The notes: a model not told the origin generated them from the sequence alone. Counted from the first letter of the stretch, positions 7,134 to 14,863 are shown. The stretch: 64,000 bases of DNA from Candidatus Aminicenantota bacterium (GCA_027068075.1 JAMOUJ010000002.1:1-64000), one strand, 5' to 3'. Numbers and translations: made by a program.

Positions 7134-8089
7134 AATTTTTCCCCATCGTCTAACATACCTACGAAGTTTTTGCCCCTTAAGTTAAGCATCTCAATCTTAC
7201 TTCTTCCCGAAAAATATCTTATCCTGGAATGGTTTGGGTTGAAATATTCATAAAAGTAAACTTTTTCATAACCTAATCGGTAAATTACCAAAATCCAATT
7301 TCCACTTCCCAACAATTTATACACATTAGTCCACTTGCTCATCCACTTTCTATGGGCTTCGTCATCAAATTTTTCTACACGATACTTGGAAGGCATGGGT
7401 TTGTAAAAAGGAGGATTAAACTTCACTTTTCTTTCAAATGAACATTCCTTAGAAAAAATTGAAATCTCATTAAGAATGCTCTGATTTGCCACAATGTTTC
7501 CATTTAAAACCAAAATATTTCCTTCATTTACATTAAACTTTTTCATTAAAGGTATAAAATATCTTTTTCCACAAGCCTTAACAATTTCGGCCTTCTCTAA
7601 ATCTAAGATCTTTACCAAATTATCCTTCCAGTAGGGATTTATAATCACCAACCAGTTTCTATTTATTTGGAAATCATCAAAATAAAAAGGGGATCCCAAA
7701 GAAACTCTTTCCAATTCATTGTTTTCTGAATTAAGTTTATAGATATAACTTAAAGGATAGTAGGAATTTATCCAGCACGCTTTCCCCGTGCAATGGATTT
7801 TGTTTGGGGCATATACTTCTTCAGGCCCTACTCCTTCATTTATGATTTTTTCTAATCTTTCTCCTAATGTCACTTTCCAGATTCCATTTCTAACAAAGAA
7901 AATAGTATTTTCGCTAATGCTCGCCCAATTGTAATAAAAATCTCCTTTTCCTATCATCAATTTTTGAATAATTTTAATAGACATCTTTTTATAGACTATC
8001 TTTTCTTTCCTACATGAAATTGCCACTGTTCCTATTAATAGGAAAAAAAGGAGGGAGGAAAACCTCCCTCCTAAATTTTTATTTGACAA
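7103..8089 (-). CDS. beta-propeller-like lipoprotein following the 60-aa peptide
   Basis: A predicted secreted lipoprotein of about 328 residues. I place the start at the TTG at 8089, preceded by GGGGAGG six bases upstream; this gives an N-terminus SNKNLGGRFSSLLFFLLIGTVAISC with a basic start, hydrophobic core and lipobox AISC. Starts further upstream would run through the peptide gene in another frame. The body has the GxGPEE motif (NEGVGPEEVYAPNKI) and repeated beta-strand segments of the propeller family. It overlaps the last 11 bases of the 60-residue peptide gene. A terminator-like hairpin lies inside its signal-peptide codons (8043-8071), so its expression may be much lower than that of the peptide. 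Confidence 0.75.
   Translation of the reverse strand: MSNKNLGGRFSSLLFFLLIGTVAISCRKEKIVYKKMSIKIIQKLMIGKGDFYYNWASISENTIFFVRNGIWKVTLGERLEKIINEGVGPEEVYAPNKIHCTGKACWINSYYPLSYIYKLNSENNELERVSLGSPFYFDDFQINRNWLVIINPYWKDNLVKILDLEKAEIVKACGKRYFIPLMKKFNVNEGNILVLNGNIVANQSILNEISIFSKECSFERKVKFNPPFYKPMPSKYRVEKFDDEAHRKWMSKWTNVYKLLGSGNWILVIYRLGYEKVYFYEYFNPNHSRIRYFSGRSKIEMLNLRGKNFVGMLDDGEKLWLVKGKFCF
8043..8071 (-). terminator. intrinsic terminator or attenuator between peptide and propeller
   Basis: On the minus strand GGAGGGAGG-TTTT-CCTCCCTCC is followed by T7, a textbook intrinsic terminator starting just past the stop of the 60-residue peptide gene. The same bases are codons of the following lipoprotein's signal peptide (GGRFSSLLFF). 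Partial read-through would give abundant peptide mRNA and less propeller mRNA. Confidence 0.8.
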
Positions 8090-8261
8090 GATCGCCTCCC
8101 CACTTACAATCATCCCCTGGCGAAACACATCCTTTGTGACTCCCATCTTTGCCATATACCCAATGTCCTCTTCCACTGTCACCAAGTGCTCGCCATCCTA
8201 AAAAACCTAAAGTCAAAAGTAACAAGAGTAAACTTAGAATCTGTTTAAGTTTATTCATCAT
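8079..8261 (-). CDS. 60-aa secreted or membrane-anchored small peptide
   Basis: Starts with ATGATG after AAGGAGGTGT in the same leader as the 46-residue peptide. Residues 1-24 form a signal-like segment (MMNKLKQILSLLLLLLTLGFLGW). The rest is Gly/Asp-rich with two Cys: HKGCVSPGDDCKWGG. Short leader, small-residue region and Cys near the C-terminus recall Bacteroidota NVEALA-type small secreted peptides, which are also found beside six-bladed propeller genes; this is a resemblance, not a family assignment. The sigma-54 promoter (8327-8344) and activator copy B upstream suggest strong, switched expression. Confidence 0.7.
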   Translation of the reverse strand: MMNKLKQILSLLLLLLTLGFLGWRALGDSGRGHWVYGKDGSHKGCVSPGDDCKWGGDLVK

Positions 8262-8285
8262 ACACCTCCTTATAGTTTTTTTCTT

Positions 8286-8315
8286 ACCCCCTCAGGGGTC
8301 GGACCTGAAAGGGGC
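8286..8315 (-). promoter_or_regulatory. 5' leader hairpin of the 60-aa peptide mRNA
   Basis: Same stem as at 5301-5332. The single base difference lies at the edge of the stem (G to A on the plus strand), so pairing of the inner CCCC/GGGG arms is kept. It should sit at the transcription start. Confidence 0.55.
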
Positions 8316-8326
8316 ATTTTTATTAT

Positions 8327-8344
8327 AGCAATTTCCATGCCAAA
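8327..8344 (-). promoter_or_regulatory. sigma-54 (-24/-12) promoter of the 60-aa peptide gene
   Basis: TTTGGCATGGAAATTGCT on the minus strand, identical to the site at 5343-5360, with GG and GC 12 positions apart. Confidence 0.88.
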
Positions 8345-8406
8345 TTTGCTAAATCCCAAAAAAGTAAATAATACAATGCTTTTTAGCCAAAACTAAAATA
8401 TCCGGG

Positions 8407-8424
8407 GTTAGACTGTTTCCTAAC
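8407..8424. promoter_or_regulatory. activator-site palindrome B1
   Basis: GTTAGACTGTTTCCTAAC, an 18-bp dyad with arms GTTAG/CTAAC, 63 bp upstream of the sigma-54 promoter, matching the place of A1 but with G instead of C at the fifth base of the arm. Confidence 0.82.
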
Positions 8425-8486
8425 TGCTTGACTTCTTTTTACATTATCTCGCATCAAAAAGCCTTTCTATAAGCCGTTTCTCGTCA

Positions 8487-8504
8487 GTTAGAAAATAATC
8501 TAAC
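8487..8504. promoter_or_regulatory. activator-site palindrome B2
   Basis: GTTAGAAAATAATCTAAC, arms GTTAGA/TCTAAC, 80 bp from B1, exactly the A1-A2 distance. Confidence 0.85.
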
Positions 8505-8507
8505 TTT

Positions 8508-8525
8508 CTTAGATAATAGCCTAAC
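8508..8525. promoter_or_regulatory. activator-site palindrome B3
   Basis: CTTAGATAATAGCCTAAC, 21 bp from B2 as A3 is from A2, and next to the activator stop codon. Confidence 0.8.
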
Positions 8526-8526
8526 T

Positions 8527-9864
8527 TCAGGGCTTAAGTTTGTAGTCGTGAAGGAAGGTCATAAATTTATGATATTCTTCAGGGGAAAGGTTGACCATTT
8601 CACACAGTTCCTTCCAACACCACCCTGACTTGAGAAGACCACGGCGGAGAAACTCTTTAACCTGGGAGCGATTCAGGTCCCTGGACAAAAATGGCTTCTT
8701 TACCACCTCCCAGAAATTCCCTCCCCGCTCTATCTTCGCCCAAAGAACCTCTATCTCATCCTTCCTCTCTTCAGGCTCAGCCCTGCGGAAAAGGGAAAGT
8801 TCCTTCTCCACTTCCTCCGCAGAGACCTCCTCAGGTTCCCTCCTCGCCCCTAACCGCTGAAGAAGCGTCAAAAGTTCACGAACATTCCCCGGAAAGGAAT
8901 AGGCTTTTATACGGGAAAGAGCCCCCTTGCTGAGCCTCCTTCCACGAAGTAGTCCCCCGTAATATTCTAAAAGCGCATCTATGTCCTCCCGTCTTTCTCT
9001 CAGTGGAGGTATCACTATGTGATGCTGGCTCAGGCGGTAAAATAGATCAGGGCGAAGACGCCCTTCACTTATGGCTTTCCCTACAGCCCGGTTCGTAGCA
9101 GCTATTATCCGAACCTCAACGCCCCTTTCCCTCGTCTCCCCAAGACGCCTGAACCTCCCTGTCTCTACAAAGCGAAGTAGTTTCCCCTGAAGATCTAAGG
9201 GAACCTCGGTTATTTCGTCTAAAAAAAGCGTCCCACCTGCCGCCGCCTCCACAAGTCCTATCTTCTCCTCCTTCGCATCGGTAAAGGCTCCCCTCCTATG
9301 GCCAAATAATTCGCTTTCAAACAGGGAATGGGGAAGAGAAGCACAGTTCACATGGACGAATTTCCCTTTATGCTCTGATACCTCGTGAATAAGTCTCGCA
9401 ACGACCCCCTTTCCCGTCCCTGTCTCCCCCTCTATAAACACATGGCCCCCTTGCGCAGCCTCCAATATCTTACGCTTCACCTCCTCCGCCGCAACGCTTC
9501 TTCCTACAAACAACCTCCCAGCCTCCTTCTCCTTCTCCTTCTCCTCCTCCCTTATCACCCACCTGGCCATACCAACTATCTGCCATATCTCCTCCTGGCT
9601 GAAACGGACCTTCTCACCTGAGTCAAAATATACATAAAACCTCTTTCCTCCTTCCTCCACTGGAATAACTACTACCGACTTCAGAAGAAGCCTCACCGCT
9701 GTCTCCGGCCCCCCCTTAGTGGGGATGTCCTCAAAGACAACAAGCCTTCCCTCTTTTATCGCCTCCTTGACCGCCGACTTTGACCATTCCTTCCCCTCTC
9801 CTCTGCGCCACAACTCCCTCCCCTCCTCATCACAAACAACCATAAGCCTGACTTTCTCCACCAT
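8527..9864 (-). CDS. GAF-AAA+ sigma-54-dependent activator, copy B
   Basis: A 445-residue paralogue of copy A with the same GAF, AAA+ (GETGTGKG, GTLFLDE, GAFTDA) and C-terminal layout. The ATG at 9864 gives the same length. As far as I can see, the first about 285 residues are identical to copy A after the second residue. Differences cluster towards the C-terminus, with five in the last eleven residues (MTFLHDYKLKP against MRFIHEQSLKP), the likely recognition-helix region. The adjoining palindromes differ correspondingly (GTTAG arms rather than GTTACG). It likely controls the 60-residue peptide promoter. Upstream neighbours are an exporter remnant and an ABC-2 pair. Confidence 0.92.
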   Translation of the reverse strand: MVEKVRLMVVCDEEGRELWRRGEGKEWSKSAVKEAIKEGRLVVFEDIPTKGGPETAVRLLLKSVVVIPVEEGGKRFYVYFDSGEKVRFSQEEIWQIVGMARWVIREEEKEKEKEAGRLFVGRSVAAEEVKRKILEAAQGGHVFIEGETGTGKGVVARLIHEVSEHKGKFVHVNCASLPHSLFESELFGHRRGAFTDAKEEKIGLVEAAAGGTLFLDEITEVPLDLQGKLLRFVETGRFRRLGETRERGVEVRIIAATNRAVGKAISEGRLRPDLFYRLSQHHIVIPPLRERREDIDALLEYYGGLLRGRRLSKGALSRIKAYSFPGNVRELLTLLQRLGARREPEEVSAEEVEKELSLFRRAEPEERKDEIEVLWAKIERGGNFWEVVKKPFLSRDLNRSQVKEFLRRGLLKSGWCWKELCEMVNLSPEEYHKFMTFLHDYKLKP

Positions 9865-9893
9865 CTCTGCCTCTTCTAAGTCAAGACAATATT

Positions 9894-10232
9894 TTACGGC
9901 AATCGCCTCCCCCCGTCAAGGGAAAGAAGTTTGAAGGAATGGGTGCGACCAAGGAAGGAGAACGCCTCCCTGTGGGAAATGGCGATGATTATGCGGTCTT
10001 TGAAGAAGAAAAGCCTTCTTAATGTAGAAAAGAGGAGAACAAAGGATAGGGTAAAGGCTGCGAAGGCTGCGATGGCTATGGGAAGAAACTCAGCCTTTCT
10101 CTCCCCCACAACCTTGTCTATGGCGAATTTGGAGATAAGGGGAAGGGGTGAGGAAAGGAGGACGATTACAAAAGTCAGAATCGAAGGAAAAATCAAAACT
10201 CTTAGTCTTTTCAAGAAAATTTTTTTAAACAT
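9894..10232 (-). pseudogene. ABC exporter with a large in-frame internal deletion
   Basis: A 112-residue ORF made of the exporter's N-terminal membrane segment (SSPLPLISKFAIDKVVGE onward) joined after FFKDRIIIAISH to its final residues. The nucleotide match to 184-1851 is nearly perfect over 10042-10165. The join falls where the intact gene has TTCTTCAAGG (about 1590) and ATTCAAAGAC (about 290), so deletion across a short TTCAA repeat removed some 430 codons including all ATPase motifs. The reading frame survived. The ATG overlaps the preceding permease stop by 8 bases. It cannot work as a transporter. Confidence 0.75.
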
Positions 10233-11895
10233 CCCTAAGCCCTAAGTCCATAACTACTGATTCAGGAGATTCCTCGTAAATAATCTCCCACTGATTTATT
10301 GATACTTTCTTTAAAATAAAAACCAAAATCCCCATCGAGAAATAAATAAGGAGAAAGTATGCCTCTTCTCCTGAAGCCAACTTTCCTATGAGGCCCAAAA
10401 GATAGGTGTAAATGTAAATACCCAGAGTATAGAAAAACCAGAAAATATGAAGTTTCATTTTCCCTGGAACGGTCAAACAGGAAAAAGGAATTTTCCTGAA
10501 TTTTATAAAAGCCAATTCAAGAAGAACCAAGGAACTCAAAAGCCCATAAAAACCTTCCATAAGGGCGAGTTTAGTTCCCCAGAGAAAGGAATATAGAACT
10601 GAAATGGTTAGAAAACTGGGAAAAAGATAAAGAAGGAAGATGGATTTTTTTATCCCTTTGAGATAATCGCCCTTTTGCTCATTTTCCGTTACTCTGAAAA
10701 CCCAGTTACCCTCAATGAACCAGGGGATATTTATTACCATTCTAAATCCGAGGACTATGGCAAGAAAACACAGGTGTATGAATTGATAAAAAAATGTAGA
10801 CTGGACTAAGCCAGAATATAAAAGCCCTGCTATTTTTAAACTAAAAATCCCCACCACTGCTGATATATAGAAGGAAAATACTAAACGGTGTCTTCGGCTT
10901 CTGCCCATTACTGTCTTTATAAATTGAAAAATTGCCCTTTGAAGAGGAGTCGTAAAGAACCATCTGTTCAAAATAGACTCTAATTTACTTACCATTGGGG
11001 AAAGGTGGATTGCTTTTCTTGACATAACTCTTATTACCTTTCTGTAAAGGAGAAAATATTCAAGGATGAAAATTAGCATTAAACAAACTATGGCACCGAG
11101 TCCCTTAAGAAAAAGTCCATAGAAAGCCTTTCCGTTTATTCCCACTATTTCCTCGTATAATCCTGTGAACCATGTAGGAGGGAAAAGGGAAATAGGAAAT
11201 TTATTTACATTCGCAAGGGAAATTTCAGAGTATAATTTATTAAAAACTCCGAAAAAGGAAAGGAAAAGAACGATAGCCAGTGCTTGAAAATACACAGAGA
11301 ATTTTTCTGCTTTTCTTTCTCCCATTACTAAAATGAGAAGCCCACTAAGGCACATTATAAACAGAAAGACGAACAGATTTGAGGCAAAAACGCTTATCCC
11401 ATGGGCAAAGGAAATCTTAAGAAAGAGTCCTATAGAATTTCCATAAGCCTTCGCCCTCCCTAAGCCGAAAATAGGGGAGGAAAAAATGGTCATGGAAAAT
11501 GTAAAAAGGCCCACAAACCCTGCTAAACTGAGAAGTTTAGAAGCAAATATGGTAATTCCCTTTATGGGAAGAAGGGAAAGATTGGCAAGGTCGTGTTTTT
11601 TGAGGAAGATTTCATCCCATTCTATCAAGGAAACAAGTCCCATTATAATCATAGAGAAACTTAAAAATATTAAATTTTCCTTCCACGATGTATCCCTCAT
11701 CCCAACCACATACGGGAAAAGAAGGGGGGCTACTATGTATTTCAAATTTTCCCAATAGGCAAGAGCACCGCTTACAACTGTCAGTATGCTTAACAGGGAA
11801 ACCACTTTTGCCATGGCGGCTTCTTTAAAGGGAATCGTTTCGTTTTGGAAAAATCTATTAAAAAAATGAAAAGTCAAGATTTTAAGCGCCCTCAT
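10225..11895 (-). CDS. ABC-2-like transporter membrane protein
   Basis: A 556-residue protein with many hydrophobic segments, about ten or more by eye (for example GVFSLKIAGLLY, FFYTLGIYIYTYLLGLIG). No enzyme motifs were seen. It overlaps the ATPase gene 11882-12664 by 14 bases and has GGAGAAG before its ATG, so the two form a transporter pair. The substrate is unknown. Its place between the small-peptide cassettes suggests export of, or self-protection against, a locus product, but that is inference. Confidence 0.75.
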   Translation of the reverse strand: MRALKILTFHFFNRFFQNETIPFKEAAMAKVVSLLSILTVVSGALAYWENLKYIVAPLLFPYVVGMRDTSWKENLIFLSFSMIIMGLVSLIEWDEIFLKKHDLANLSLLPIKGITIFASKLLSLAGFVGLFTFSMTIFSSPIFGLGRAKAYGNSIGLFLKISFAHGISVFASNLFVFLFIMCLSGLLILVMGERKAEKFSVYFQALAIVLFLSFFGVFNKLYSEISLANVNKFPISLFPPTWFTGLYEEIVGINGKAFYGLFLKGLGAIVCLMLIFILEYFLLYRKVIRVMSRKAIHLSPMVSKLESILNRWFFTTPLQRAIFQFIKTVMGRSRRHRLVFSFYISAVVGIFSLKIAGLLYSGLVQSTFFYQFIHLCFLAIVLGFRMVINIPWFIEGNWVFRVTENEQKGDYLKGIKKSIFLLYLFPSFLTISVLYSFLWGTKLALMEGFYGLLSSLVLLELAFIKFRKIPFSCLTVPGKMKLHIFWFFYTLGIYIYTYLLGLIGKLASGEEAYFLLIYFSMGILVFILKKVSINQWEIIYEESPESVVMDLGLRDV

Positions 11896-12664
11896 CTTCT
11901 CCTAACTTTTTAAGAAATCTTGAAGCGATCTCTGCTGGGTCCATTTCAACCACAAGATTTTTAAAAACATCCTCCAAGGAAGCGCTCCTTTGAAGTTCCT
12001 TTAATTTTTCCACCTTTTCATCTGCGAGAATCTTCCCACGATTTATTATTATCACCCTTGAGCACAATCTCTCCACAACCTCCAGAATGTGGGAAGCATA
12101 GATGATTATTTTTCCCCTGGAAGCCAGTCCTTTTATGATTTCCTTTAGGATGAACACTGTAAAGGAATCAAGACCGGAAAGAGGTTCATCAAGAAGGATA
12201 ATTTCAGGATTGTGAATAAGGGCAGAGGCGATTAAAACTTTTTGCTTCATACCTTTAGAATAACCATCCATGGAAAGATGCATGTAATTTTCAAGGCCGA
12301 GAAGGGAGAGCATGGCCTCCGCCTTTCTTTTAAGCGCCCTTTCCTCAATTCCCCGGAGCCTTCCCACAAAAAGGAGATACTCATATCCGCTCATATATGG
12401 GTAAAGGGCTGCATCCTCAGGAACATAGCCAACCTTTGCTTTGTATGAATAAACATCATCCCCCACTTCCTTTCCGTTAAAAAGAATCTTTCCTGCGGTG
12501 GGTCTCAATATCCCAGCAAGGGCTTTGAGGGTGCTTGTCTTGCCAGCTCCATTGGGTCCTAAATAACCGATTATTTCCCCGCCTTTCACCCGGAAACTTA
12601 CATTATCCACCGCCCTCAAAGCGCCATATCTAATTTCTAAGTTTTCTACAATTAAGCCCTCCAT
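11882..12664 (-). CDS. ABC transporter ATP-binding protein
   Basis: A 260-residue ATPase of the drug/antibiotic export type (CcmA-like): Walker A GPNGAGKTST, Q-loop region GYVPEDAALYPYMSGYEYL, signature YSKGMKQK and Walker B IILLDEPLSGLD. A short tail follows the switch His region (YASHILEVVERL). It is coupled to the membrane protein 10225-11895. A weak possible promoter (TTGCAT, 18 bp, TAATAT) lies in the A/T-rich gap upstream. Confidence 0.9.
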   Translation of the reverse strand: MEGLIVENLEIRYGALRAVDNVSFRVKGGEIIGYLGPNGAGKTSTLKALAGILRPTAGKILFNGKEVGDDVYSYKAKVGYVPEDAALYPYMSGYEYLLFVGRLRGIEERALKRKAEAMLSLLGLENYMHLSMDGYSKGMKQKVLIASALIHNPEIILLDEPLSGLDSFTVFILKEIIKGLASRGKIIIYASHILEVVERLCSRVIIINRGKILADEKVEKLKELQRSASLEDVFKNLVVEMDPAEIASRFLKKLGEDEGA

Positions 12665-12682
12665 TTTCCACCTTTTTTCAGT

Positions 12683-12704
12683 AAAAACGATGTTTCAAAA
12701 CATC
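12683..12704 (-). terminator. weak hairpin with T-run upstream of the ATPase gene
   Basis: Minus strand GATGTTTTGAAACATC followed by GTTTTT. It lies between the barrel-like gene 12854-13270 and the ATPase start and could end the upstream operon. The stem is A/T-rich, so confidence is low. Confidence 0.35.
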
Positions 12705-12853
12705 CCATATTCTCTCCTGTATCCCACTTTTTTCTAATAATCTAATAAAATGAAAATAGCCATTCATACGAGAAAATTATATTAACATTCCTAAAACGTG
12801 ATATGCAAGTAAAGATTCAAGGCAAGAACTGCGAGAAAGAGAGGGGATTATTG

Positions 12854-13270
12854 CTACATATGGTATACAAGTCCTACACCTCCCCAAAAGAGAGGTGGGT
12901 CGTTTTCAAAAATCATGGGGGAGATAACTGCCCTGAGCCAAAGTTTCTTAGATACTCTGCGCCTCAATCCGGCAAAAACTGAAAAGATGAATTTCTCTCT
13001 TTCATGGCCAGGAACATATATGGCCCCTGCACCAAACTCTGTCTTCCAATTGCGGCCTCCCCATATAAATCCCATATTGAGGGGAATAGAAAAATAGGCC
13101 TCTTCCCCTGGAACTATGGAAAACCCTGTTCTTACAAAGAAGGACTCAGCAGTCCTCTCGTATTGGATAGAACATAATCCTGCCTCTCCTCCCAAGGTAA
13201 AAAGCAGTCCATTAGCCTTAAATAATGCAGGGATTAGAAGCAGAAGAAAAAGGACCCTGAGTTTCCTCAT
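12854..13270 (-). CDS. small secreted, outer-membrane barrel-like protein
   Basis: A 138-residue protein with a signal peptide (MRKLRVLFLLLLIPALFKANG) and alternating beta-strand segments ending GVGLVYHM; the aromatic-near-C-terminus ending fits an outer-membrane barrel. It is too short for a standard 8-stranded porin-like protein with long loops but could be a minimal barrel. GGAGGTT precedes the ATG. It is the last gene of the operon that begins with the ABC-2 pair at 18285. Function unknown. Confidence 0.6.
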   Translation of the reverse strand: MRKLRVLFLLLLIPALFKANGLLFTLGGEAGLCSIQYERTAESFFVRTGFSIVPGEEAYFSIPLNMGFIWGGRNWKTEFGAGAIYVPGHEREKFIFSVFAGLRRRVSKKLWLRAVISPMIFENDPPLFWGGVGLVYHM

Positions 13271-13298
13271 TTTTTAACCTCCACGGTTTTTACAAGGT

Positions 13299-13841
13299 TT
13301 AAAATTCATCCACATCCCATCTTTCAAGATAGATTTTTTCTTCATTTTCGTCTTCTCTAATTAAAAATAGATAACCATTGCGAAAATACTTTTTTACATA
13401 ATGTAAAAAGCCAGACTGGGAAAAATAAATAAGAGAAAAACAGGGAAGCATAACCTTACCCAAAGGTTTAAGGTCCCAAGTAAAATAATCACCTTCTGAG
13501 AATTTCTCACAATTCCAGGTGTATTTCTTTCTCCTGACTACTATGAAACCTTTCTCCAAGGGAACAAACCTGGAGGCAGGATAAACATAATCTGGAAGGC
13601 CAACTTTCTTATTCCCCCAGGATAAATTGCTAACCCATTCTCTTTCTTCTGCTGAGGCGGTTGGAATTTTCTTAAATTTCGCTTTCACTCCTTGCTTAGT
13701 CATATTACTCTTAATTTTCAATATATGGAGGGGAACATTTTTGCCATACCATTTACAAATCATTCTTAAACAAGTGGGTCCGCAATCAGAAGAGTCGTAT
13801 TGCATTTCGAAAGGAAAAGTTTTAAACTTGAGGAACTTCAT
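13299..13841 (-). pseudogene. chimera: start of a C39 peptidase domain joined to a propeller end
   Basis: Residues 1 to about 50 match the opening of bacteriocin-type C39 peptidase domains of ABC exporters, with the catalytic-Cys motif DCGPTCLRMICKWYGK followed by the usual TKQGV. After that the sequence switches to a propeller-like C-terminal half (PLGKVMLPCF, NGYLFLIREDENEEKIYLERW) resembling the end of the lipoprotein at 2604-3785. The His/Asp part of the protease and all of the transporter are missing. This is probably the scar of a deletion between an exporter gene and a propeller gene. The ORF is open and coupled (ATGA overlap) to its upstream neighbour. Confidence 0.65.
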
Positions 13842-14863
13842 TTCCAGGCGAAAATATATAGATAATTATCATTGGCGAAAACAAATTTTTTATTGTTATA
13901 TGACTTAAAATATAAGATTTTCTCTTCTGTATCAAACTTGATTTTTTCTACATTAATTATTTTCCCCCTGCCTTGATCCACCTCTCCCAAGTAAAAATGA
14001 ATCTTTTCCTCTTTTTTATCCCTTATTAAGATATAAATCTTATTCTCTTTCTCTCTCTTAAATAACCAGAATTGACTTGACTTAGTTGATTTTATTCTCG
14101 TTATTACATATTCCCCTTGATAAATTTTCTTGATAAAGGCTTTATTTTTCTTCAACCAGGAGAAATTCGTGCTTATTTTGCTAAGAAGCCTTCCCTCTAT
14201 AGAAAATATTCTTAAAAAATCAGGTTGGTCATAAACAATATATATATATTTTCCATCTGCTATCATTCTTCCTTCCCCATATTCTCCTCGCAAAAACATT
14301 AATTTGCTTCTGTCTTCAATTTTAAAATCGAAAAATCTTCGCAGCACCCTTCTTGTTGATAAATCGTAAAGATATAATAAATTTATTTTTCTAACTTTAT
14401 CTTCTAAAACAGGAGGAATATTCCTTAAAATCAAAATTTTATCCTCGTTCACCGGAACTACCTGAGAAGGATAATATACTTTGTGCTTTATTCTACCGAT
14501 AAATCTACATCGCCTATTTTTTATCTCCACTATGTAAAATTCACTTGGTCCATTTAAGAATAGCACTCTTTTATTATTTAAAAAGAAAAAATTATAAGGA
14601 TACTTCAATTCGCATGGACCTTCTCCTTTTCTCAACAACTCTGTTGGCCTTTCTTTCTTGGTTGAAATTTCCCAAAAGTTTCCTTTCTTTATTGACAAAA
14701 CATATAGTTTGCCAGAGTAAAGCTTGATCTTGTCTATAGAAGGAACGACGACCAAATTATTATTGAGGAAAGCTTCTATTTTTTGTTCGTAATGAAGGGT
14801 TAATCCCCATAAAGAATTAAATAGAGATAAAATAAGGAAAAATCTCTTACATTTTTTCATCAT
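13838..14863 (-). CDS. six-bladed beta-propeller protein
   Basis: A 341-residue secreted protein with an N-terminal signal (KCKRFFLILSLFNSLWGL) and the family motif GEGPCELKYPYNF at about residue 80, followed by repeated strand-turn units (VLFLNGPSEFYIVEIKN, KYIYIVYDQPDFLRIFSIEGRLL). This is the architecture of the 6-bladed propeller proteins often found as lipoproteins in Bacteroidota. GGAGGAG precedes ATGATG. It is one of nine such genes in the window. Ligand unknown. Confidence 0.75.
   Translation of the reverse strand: MMKKCKRFFLILSLFNSLWGLTLHYEQKIEAFLNNNLVVVPSIDKIKLYSGKLYVLSIKKGNFWEISTKKERPTELLRKGEGPCELKYPYNFFFLNNKRVLFLNGPSEFYIVEIKNRRCRFIGRIKHKVYYPSQVVPVNEDKILILRNIPPVLEDKVRKINLLYLYDLSTRRVLRRFFDFKIEDRSKLMFLRGEYGEGRMIADGKYIYIVYDQPDFLRIFSIEGRLLSKISTNFSWLKKNKAFIKKIYQGEYVITRIKSTKSSQFWLFKREKENKIYILIRDKKEEKIHFYLGEVDQGRGKIINVEKIKFDTEEKILYFKSYNNKKFVFANDNYLYIFAWK

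Larger units (their letters stand above)
8254..8347 (-). repeat. 94-bp promoter/leader repeat, copy 2
   Basis: Matches 5270-5363 except for one base. It contains the sigma-54 promoter, leader hairpin and ribosome site of the 60-residue peptide gene. Confidence 0.9.
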
